Assembly: GCA_025964625.1 (NCBI GenBank)
Contig: JAOPYL010000336.1
Coordinates: 1 to 64,000, forward strand
Direction: 5' to 3'
From: Actinoallomurus sp.
GTDB taxonomy: Bacteria; Actinomycetota; Actinomycetes; Streptosporangiales; Streptosporangiaceae
Length of the DNA: 64,000 nt
Below the pieces are notes generated by a model. It saw only the letters and a list, made by a program, of their open reading frames with translations. It had not been told where the DNA came from and ran no database searches. The position numbers and the translations under genes are program-made. Positions 57,784 to 64,000 of the stretch are shown piece after piece. Each line of letters starts with the position of its first letter. Positions within the stretch are counted from its first letter, which is position 1.

Positions 57784-57890
57784 TCGACCGAACGCCGCGC
57801 CGTCTTGCCGGACCGGGTGTACAACAACCACCGCCGACCCCACCGCAGCCGGTCGGCTGCACCCCATGTTTCAAGGGCCGGCCTTCAGCC
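57784..57890 (+). pseudogene. Possible transposase C-terminal remnant
   Basis: 'RRAVLPDRVYNNHRRPHRSRSAAPHV' resembles the C-terminal end of DDE integrase-type transposases. Confidence 0.35.
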
Positions 57891-58386
57891 GCCCAGCGTT
57901 ACGGGCGGCGAGGAACGCTGCCCGCTGGGCAGCTTCCACGCCCTCGATGAGGGTGCGTGCGTCGGGGGCATCGATCGCGGTCGCGGTGGGAGTGCACATC
58001 CCGATCGCGGTGAATCGCCTTCGTTAGCACCCCCAGAACACGTACCAGCCCGTCAGGCGGCGGTTGAGGAATTCGGCGGTTACACGGGCTTGGTCGTCAC
58101 GCATCGCCCGGCTCCTCGCTGTGGAGCCGCACGATGTTGGCGATGCGGTCTGCTGCGTAGCGAATATTGGTGGCCGGGCAGATCGGTTCTATCTCGGAAG
58201 GCGGCGTGGGCACGCCACGCCCGGCTGGCCGCAGTCCAGGCCAGATCCAGCACCAACTGAGTCCGCAGTGCTCGACGTGCCGGATCTCGACCTTTTGTGA
58301 GAGACCCCGGAATAGCCCTGCGCCCTGTGGATGGCCGCGTAGGGCTGGATTGGTCGCGGTCAGCGCAGGTGCGCAGACGTCGACCT

Positions 58387-58530
58387 TCAGGCCCCTCTCT
58401 CCTGGAGGGCTTCTTTGAGGCGGTCCAGGTACGTCTGGGCGAGGCTCGCGTCGGCGACGTGCTGGGCATCTGCCGCGGCGGCACGAAGTTGTGCCGAGAT
58501 CTTGCCACCCGGTTCGCTTTTCGTGGTCAT
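58387..58530 (-). CDS. Small hypothetical protein
   Basis: 47 aa 'MTTKSEPGGKISAQLRAAAADAQHVADASLAQTYLDRLKEALQERGA'. Confidence 0.4.
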   Translation of the reverse strand: MTTKSEPGGKISAQLRAAAADAQHVADASLAQTYLDRLKEALQERGA

Positions 58531-58872
58531 GCACGCAGACAACACCTGCACGTCGTGCTTCCGTGAGGCTCGGGGGCGGGGCGGGTGCGTGCATAAGGGG
58601 GCGTGCAGCCAGCGAAATCCTGGAGAGCCCCGCCACAATGCACGATCAACGCAAGTGACCCGTCAGGCACCTACATGGGCGTGGACGTCGGACCTTGAAA
58701 GGAAGCGTTGCCGCCGGGAAACGACCACGTTCGTCGACAACCTCACCATCACCAAGCAAGGCGCCCAGTACGTCACCGACGTGAAGGTCACCTGCTCCTG
58801 AACGGTCATTGCTGCCCGGAGTTGTCCGGCGCGACCCACCGGACGCCGCTCGCTGTGACCTGTACGACAGAG

Positions 58873-58900
58873 ACGCCCCGCCGGTCGACCGGCGGGGCGT
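58873..58900. terminator. 28-bp perfect palindrome
   Basis: ACGCCCCGCCGGTC/GACCGGCGGGGCGT followed by TCTCGTGTTC. Confidence 0.75.
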
Positions 58901-58976
58901 TCTCGTGTTCCCCGATCGGCCTTGCGCACGCGCGTAGCCTGGTCGGTAGCTGATGGAACAACTCAAAGGGTAGGCG

Positions 58977-60194
58977 ATGGACCTTCGCCCTGACATGTCT
59001 GTAGGCGATCGGCTCAAGGTCGCGCGCCGGCGCGCCGCGCTGACGCAAGAGCAGCTCGCCGAGCAGTCCGGCGTGAACGTCGACACGATCCGCAAGCTTG
59101 AGCAGAACCAACGGCAATCAGCGCGCGTGTCCACCGCGAACGCGCTCGCGACCGCCCTCGGCATCGACACGACCGCACTCTTGTTCGGCGTCGCCGACGA
59201 GGAGACCGTCCGAGAAGACCCCGGCATCGCCCGTATCCGCCGGGCGCTCGCCCCGGCGTACGACTTCGCCCCGGCCGTCGACCGCGTCGAGGAGGACACC
59301 GCACCGGACGTGCCGGCGCTGCGCCACGGCGTCGAAGACGCGTGGGCGAGCTACCACGCCGGAGACTTCGCCGCGCTCGGCAACCTCGTGCCCGACCTCA
59401 TCGCCGAGGCGCGCGTGGCCGCCCGGGAACACACCAACGGCACGGCCGCCGAGGCGAACGGCGTACTCGCCAAGGCGCTGCAGCTCGGCGCGCACACCAT
59501 GGTCCAGAGCAGGCACGAGGATCTCGGCCTGCTCGGCCTCGATCGCGCCCAGGCCGCCGCGCAACGCTCCGACAACCCGCTGATGGCCGCCATGCTGGCC
59601 AACAGCGTCGCGTGGATCTTCCTCCGTACCGGCCGGCTCGCCGACTCCGAGCACGTCGCGACCGCGACCGCGGACGGCATCGAACCGAGCTTCCGCAGCT
59701 CCCGACCGGCTCACGTCGCGGTGTACGGCGGGCTCCTGCTGTCCGGCCTCACGGCCGCCGCACGGCATGAGCGCTACGACGACGCCCGGGAGCTGCTGAA
59801 GGTGGCGCGTGCGGCGGCCGAGAGGATCGGCGACGACTCCACCGACCGGTGGACGACCGTGTTCGGGCCGACGTCGGTTGCCATGCAAGCCGTGTCGCTC
59901 GAAGCCGCGGCCGGCGAATGGGGCAATGTCCTCACGCTCGCCGAGCGTGTCCCGCTGTCGGGCAAGACGCCCGTCTCATGGAAGGTCCGCTTCCTCCTGG
60001 ACGTCGCACACGCCCGCGCGGAGACCTACCGCGACGCGGACGCCGTCGAGACGCTGCGCACCATCCGCCGGCTTGCTCCCGGGTGGATGCGCCGTCACGG
60101 CCTGGCGGTCGCGATCGTCCGGGAACTGCTCGGCCGACCCGTCCGGCCGCGCGGCATCACTGGATTCGCCGACTTCCTCGGCATCGCGCATTAG
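58977..60194 (+). CDS. XRE-family helix-turn-helix regulator
   Basis: 'VGDRLKVARRRAALTQEQLAEQSGVNVDTIRKLEQNQRQSARVSTANALATALGI'. Confidence 0.9.
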   Translation: MDLRPDMSVGDRLKVARRRAALTQEQLAEQSGVNVDTIRKLEQNQRQSARVSTANALATALGIDTTALLFGVADEETVREDPGIARIRRALAPAYDFAPAVDRVEEDTAPDVPALRHGVEDAWASYHAGDFAALGNLVPDLIAEARVAAREHTNGTAAEANGVLAKALQLGAHTMVQSRHEDLGLLGLDRAQAAAQRSDNPLMAAMLANSVAWIFLRTGRLADSEHVATATADGIEPSFRSSRPAHVAVYGGLLLSGLTAAARHERYDDARELLKVARAAAERIGDDSTDRWTTVFGPTSVAMQAVSLEAAAGEWGNVLTLAERVPLSGKTPVSWKVRFLLDVAHARAETYRDADAVETLRTIRRLAPGWMRRHGLAVAIVRELLGRPVRPRGITGFADFLGIAH

Positions 60195-60323
60195 GGCAAA
60201 GTCCCCCAGTCGCGCCGGAACGCCGCGCCGCGACTAGTGGGTTTCGTCCCTGTCGCCCCCGGGCGTGCGTCTTTAGCGTGCAGGTCAAGCTGATGGACGC
60301 TGAATGACCGCCGGGAGGCGACA

Positions 60324-60680
60324 GTGCAGGCACCGGACACGAGCACCGCCAATGCCAATGAGGTCGCCAAGGGCTTAATCGTCCGCCTCGCGCCGATGCT
60401 CATGCGGCAGGGCTTGCAGGTCGTCGCCCAGCGGAACGGCTTCGTCGAAGTGCGCAACCCGAGCGGCAACAGGACCACCGACCCCCTCGGCCGGGCGCTG
60501 AACCCGGGCATGAAGCAGAGCATCGCGCTCGGCGACCGCGACGGCGTCTTGTGGTGGCACTGGGTGTGGTCCGGGGTGACCCGCGACGCGCCCCCCGAGT
60601 ACGAGCCGATGTGCGCCGCGGATGACCTCGACGAGGTGGCGCGGCGGCTCGCCGTCGTCCTGGCGGTCGCGGGCTCATGA
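60324..60680 (+). CDS. Hypothetical protein
   Basis: 118-aa ORF overlapping the next ORF by ATGA. Confidence 0.6.
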   Translation: MQAPDTSTANANEVAKGLIVRLAPMLMRQGLQVVAQRNGFVEVRNPSGNRTTDPLGRALNPGMKQSIALGDRDGVLWWHWVWSGVTRDAPPEYEPMCAADDLDEVARRLAVVLAVAGS

Positions 60681-60865
60681 GCGGGAACAGTGGCACGGCC
60701 GGCGGCTTCGACCCGGACCTGTACGCGCGGGAACTAGAGGAGACCCGCCGCGTGCTGGACACGCCAACGCTCGGCGCCGGCCGTGACGCCGAGCTGGCCG
60801 AGCTGCGGCGCCTCCTCGACCGTTATCCCGACGAGGCGCGGCCCATCCTCGACGAGAACCCATGA
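60677..60865 (+). CDS. Hypothetical small protein
   Basis: 62 aa, translationally coupled to the upstream ORF. Confidence 0.55.
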   Translation: MSGNSGTAGGFDPDLYARELEETRRVLDTPTLGAGRDAELAELRRLLDRYPDEARPILDENP

Positions 60866-61007
60866 GACGTGGGCGTGCGCTGACGGACGATGAAGCTCGC
60901 ACCTCCATCTCGGCCCGGCGCACGCCCGCCAGACCCGCGGCCCCGGGCCGTCTAAGCAGCACACCCCGGGGCCGCGGTCACGAAGAGGGAATCGACAGGA
61001 GGAACCG

Positions 61008-61118
61008 ATGACGAACCCAGACCTTTACCCCGCCACGTGGCGGAAGCGCAGCCGCAGCGGCAACGGCGGCAACTGCGTCGAGTTCGCCGTGGTGTACCGG
61101 CCGGTCGCCGCCGCCTGA
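61008..61118 (+). CDS. DUF397-like short protein
   Basis: 36 aa MTNPDLYPATWRKRSRSGNGGNCVEFAVVYRPVAAA; RBS caggagg; below the ORF-track length cutoff. Confidence 0.65.
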   Translation: MTNPDLYPATWRKRSRSGNGGNCVEFAVVYRPVAAA

Positions 61119-61133
61119 CCACCAAGACAGCGA

Positions 61134-61166
61134 CCGCCCGCCTTCCCGAGATGGGAGAGCGGGCGG
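61134..61166. terminator. Hairpin copy 1 (arms CCGCCCGC/GCGGGCGG, 17-nt loop)
   Basis: Loop CTTCCCGAGATGGGAGA. Confidence 0.75.
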
Positions 61167-61311
61167 CCGTCGCTATCACAGCGGCTAACACCTGTCCCAA
61201 TGGCCTACCTCGGCCACATGGCAACCACAGCGGCTGTTGGCGCGTCTCAGTACCAGCGCCCTGCGTGAGCCATGTCACTGCGGGACGGGCGCCCCCTCCG
61301 AAAGGACCAGA

Positions 61312-62013
61312 GTGAAGAAGCTCGCCATCTCTGCGGCCGTACTGGCTGCATCCGCGGCGGTTCTCGCCGTGCCGGCCACCGCGAACGCGCGCACCGGCAG
61401 CACCCTGTGCACCGTCGTGCATGACCACATCACCAAGACCGACAGCGGCCACGGCACGCCGGCCGAGTGGGCGGACCTGTCCCTCGCCCGGCTCACCTCG
61501 GTGTGTCCCAACCCGGCGGGCGGCTACACGGTCCATCTCGTCGACATCGGGGCGCTCTGGACTCGCACCGGCGCGGGCACCCCGAACGGCACGGGCGGGC
61601 AGATCACCCGTCGCGTGAGGGGCCTGGTCCATGGCGTCTACGACCTGACTGCCACGGGCGCGCTGAAGAGCGCGTCTCCTCACGGGGACGTCACCGCGAG
61701 CTCCACGGACTACGTGAAGTCGCTGTTCACGCCCGAGTCGGTTGTGACCGGCGGCGCGTACAACTGGACGTACGTGAGGCCCTGCGAGCAGTGGGTCGAC
61801 AGCTCGGCGAACAGCGACGGCCAGGGCGCGGCGGCCGGGAACATCACCGGGAAGGTCTGCCCGGGGAAGCCGACCCAGCCTCCGACCTCGACGCCTACGC
61901 CGGCCCCGAGCACGACCACGGGCTCTCCGGCGCCGTCTCCGTCCGGCAGCACGCCGCCCGGTGTGGCTCCCGCGCCGACTCCGGTGACGGGCGACCTGCC
62001 GGTCACCGGCTGA
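61312..62013 (+). CDS. Secreted protein with Pro/Thr/Ser-rich tail ending in LPVTG
   Basis: GTG start, signal 'VKKLAISAAVLAASAAVLAVPATANA', C-terminus ...GDLPVTG*. Confidence 0.75.
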   Translation: MKKLAISAAVLAASAAVLAVPATANARTGSTLCTVVHDHITKTDSGHGTPAEWADLSLARLTSVCPNPAGGYTVHLVDIGALWTRTGAGTPNGTGGQITRRVRGLVHGVYDLTATGALKSASPHGDVTASSTDYVKSLFTPESVVTGGAYNWTYVRPCEQWVDSSANSDGQGAAAGNITGKVCPGKPTQPPTSTPTPAPSTTTGSPAPSPSGSTPPGVAPAPTPVTGDLPVTG

Positions 62014-62030
62014 CCCTCAGACGCAACGAG

Positions 62031-62061
62031 GCCCCCGCACTCCGACGATGGAGGCGGGGGC
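62031..62061 (+). terminator. Hairpin terminator with T-rich tail
   Basis: GCCCCCGC ... GCGGGGGC followed by TTTCTGCTTT. Confidence 0.8.
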
Positions 62062-62099
62062 TTTCTGCTTTGCCGGCGCAACCGTTCAACGTGATCGCG

Positions 62100-62649
62100 A
62101 GTCATACCTATATGCGTCCCTAGCCCTCACTGGCATCGCCGCGCTCGCCGTGACCACTGCCTGCGGTTCGACCACCGCCCACTCGGCCCCCGCCTCGCCG
62201 GCACCCCCTCACGCGATCGCGGCCGCCAGCCCACCGGCGCCGAGCCCCCTCGGCGAGGGGGATGTGCACAACGACGACACGACCTTCCACCTGCATGTCG
62301 CGAGCGTCCGCACGCAGCACAGCTACAGCAGCGGAGGGGTTTAGCCGGAGGTCGCCAAGCCGGGAACCGTCCTGGTCGTCGTGACGCTGGCCGAGAAGAA
62401 CACCGGCAGCAGCCGAGCAACATCGGGTTCGGCACCCCTAACCCGGTCACCCTGGTCGCCGCGGACGGCAGCACCTATCAGCGGGGCGTCGACTGGGCGA
62501 GCTCCGACGACATCAACCCCGGCCTCACCCGGAACGATGACGTGTACACGTTCGACGTGCCGACCGGTACGAAGCCGGCGTCGGTCATAGTGACGCTCTT
62601 GCCACAGTCTGGCGGCACGTCGTCCGTGAACCTGGCGTTGCCGCAGTGA
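62100..62649 (+). pseudogene. Decayed lipoprotein gene
   Basis: 'TGIAALAVTTACGS' lipobox-like; in-frame TAG after 'SYSSGGV' and a later frameshift; readable homology resumes 'PEVAKPGTVLVVVTLAEKNTGSS' and 'PNPVTLVAADGSTYQRGVDWASSDDINPGLTRNDDVYTFDVPTGTKPASVIVTLLPQSGGTSSVNLALPQ*'. Confidence 0.7.
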
Positions 62650-62733
62650 GCTGCCTCCGCTATGGCTTGAGCCTCACGAAGCGTTCCACGTTCCACGGCG
62701 AGCATGGCCTGAACGACGCGGAGGGCCTGACGG

Positions 62734-62804
62734 TGGCGTAAGAGCAGCGGCAACGGCGGAAGTGCGTGCAGGTCTGCCTGACGTACAAAGCGACCGCCGC
62801 CTGA
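62734..62804 (+). pseudogene. DUF397-like remnant with frameshift
   Basis: 'WRKSSGNGG' then +2 nt then 'CVQVCLTYKATAA*'; same downstream hairpin as 61008-61118. Confidence 0.65.
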
Positions 62805-62818
62805 CCACAGTACGACAA

Positions 62819-62851
62819 CCGCCCGCTCTCCCACCTCGGGAAGGCGGGCGG
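62819..62851. terminator. Hairpin copy 2 (same arms, loop inverted relative to copy 1)
   Basis: Loop TCTCCCACCTCGGGAAG, 16/17 identical to the reverse complement of the copy 1 loop. Confidence 0.75.
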
Positions 62852-62938
62852 TTCGCTGAGATGTCTGCATCCGACCAGACGGTAAACCCTGGGGCGTCCT
62901 GCACCGTCCAATGTCACAGACCTCGCAAAGGACCCCTG

Positions 62939-63631
62939 ATGCAGCAGAACCCGCCATTGCAGCCCTCTGCCGGCCCACCGTCCAAGCCGAACCGTAGTTC
63001 GCTCAGGGATTTCGGGATTGGATGTGGCTGCCTGGTAGCAGTATTGATCGGCCTCGGGATAGTAGGACGGGCAATCTTCCAGGCGACTGGCCTCACCAAG
63101 CCCGGGGCTACCCACACGGCAGCCGGGGCAGCCGCGACTCCGAAGAAGCCAACCCGACCTCCGATCGTCGAAAACCTGAAGTTCACCGGGCAGGTCAAGG
63201 GGACCCTCACGGAGGGCCTCAACCCGCGTGGCATCTCCAAGACGGACACCAACCCGTCTGAGGGCTTCGGCCCGTTCGACGCCACGCAATGCACGAACGG
63301 TCCAAGTGGGTTCGAGGCCGACTTGTACGGCCAAGTCGGCGGCAAATTGATCTCCCTGCGCATCACCTACGGTTCGGACGACACAGTCATCGTCAAGACG
63401 ACGCTGTACACCAAGGTGACGCCCCAGATCTCGCTCTGGGGCGCGGACGCCACCGTCGACAAGGGCTACACGATCCACGGGCTTTACCTTGAATACCCGT
63501 CAGCGGCGGCGGACTCGACGGTGACCGTTGCCCCGGACAGACGTACGGGCAGCATGGTCCTGCATATAACGGACATGCCGTACGGCGACACGATCCTCGA
63601 AACGATTCGCGGTTCGTGGCGCTGCGCATAG
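62939..63631 (+). CDS. Hypothetical membrane-anchored/lipoprotein-like protein
   Basis: 230 aa, N-terminal TM 'GIGCGCLVAVLIGLGIVGRAIF'. Confidence 0.65.
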   Translation: MQQNPPLQPSAGPPSKPNRSSLRDFGIGCGCLVAVLIGLGIVGRAIFQATGLTKPGATHTAAGAAATPKKPTRPPIVENLKFTGQVKGTLTEGLNPRGISKTDTNPSEGFGPFDATQCTNGPSGFEADLYGQVGGKLISLRITYGSDDTVIVKTTLYTKVTPQISLWGADATVDKGYTIHGLYLEYPSAAADSTVTVAPDRRTGSMVLHITDMPYGDTILETIRGSWRCA

Positions 63632-63649
63632 CCATCTGAAATGACCAGA

Positions 63650-63680
63650 CCGCCCGCCATCCCCTCTCGGGGGCGGGCGG
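63650..63680. terminator. Hairpin copy 3 (same arms, 15-nt loop)
   Basis: CCGCCCGC-CATCCCCTCTCGGGG-GCGGGCGG. Confidence 0.75.
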
Positions 63681-63689
63681 TCGTTCGTT

Positions 63690-63967
63690 GGCTCAGGGCC
63701 GCCGGCGAGCTGGTCTTCCACGTCTTTGCCTCGCTGGCCCAGTTCGAGCGGCGCCTGATCCAGGAGCGCACACAGGCCGGACTCCAGGCGGCGCGAGCAC
63801 GCGGCCGCAAGGGTGGCCGGCCGTCGAAGATGACGCCGGAGAAGCTGACGGTCGCTCGGGAGATGTACGCCTCGAAGCGGTACACCGTCGAGCAGATCGT
63901 CAAGACCGTAGGCGTCGGCCGGACGACGCTGTATCGGCATCTAGAGCCGAGCGCAGCGACCGAGTAG
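63690..63967 (+). pseudogene. Serine recombinase (resolvase) C-terminal remnant
   Basis: 'GELVFHVFASLAQFERRLIQERTQAGLQAARARGRKGGRPSKMTPEKLTVAREMYASKRYTVEQIVKTVGVGRTTLYRHL'; no catalytic N-terminal half in this frame. Confidence 0.75.
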
Positions 63968-64000
63968 TGGCCTCTAGTGACCGGTGGATCTGGGTCAGGC

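Noticed and set aside
1-64000. tRNA, rRNA and CRISPR arrays
   Set aside because: None recognised by eye; a tRNAscan/CRISPR search would be needed to exclude them formally

Overview
High-GC actinobacterial chromosome segment, mostly dense protein-coding. Left part (1-17 kb): a chaperone/redox locus (DnaJ C-terminus, CbpM-like, ClpB, thioredoxin, CNB-TrxR fusion), two large LuxR-type ATPase regulators, a PucR regulator, a Gfo/Idh oxidoreductase, a phosphoribosyltransferase-erythromycin esterase fusion and an SpoIIE phosphatase. At 18.1-26.0 kb lies an FxSxx-COOH-type RiPP locus that no ORF call resolves directly: a 55-aa precursor ending in F-T-N-R-V, an NB-ARC/TPR protein (FxsT-like), a separately encoded HExxH domain protein, an FxsB-like radical SAM/SPASM enzyme and a second STAND-type NTPase/TPR protein. 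Middle part: catabolic operon with a divergent GntR regulator and a phased AACCAAT array, secreted paralogues, lipase, GT39/GT2 pair, duplicated membrane-module esterase pair and a Mn/Zn ABC transporter. At 46.7-54.8 kb is a complete four-gene Wadjet type II-like (JetABCD) operon with 4-nt gene overlaps. It is flanked by a truncated PIN gene, integrase remnants, an XRE-ImmA/IrrE pair and a decayed mobile-element-like region (57.7-64 kb) with DUF397 remnants and a family of hairpins with identical arms, in two of which the loop is inverted. All family calls come from reading motifs by eye; no database search was run.
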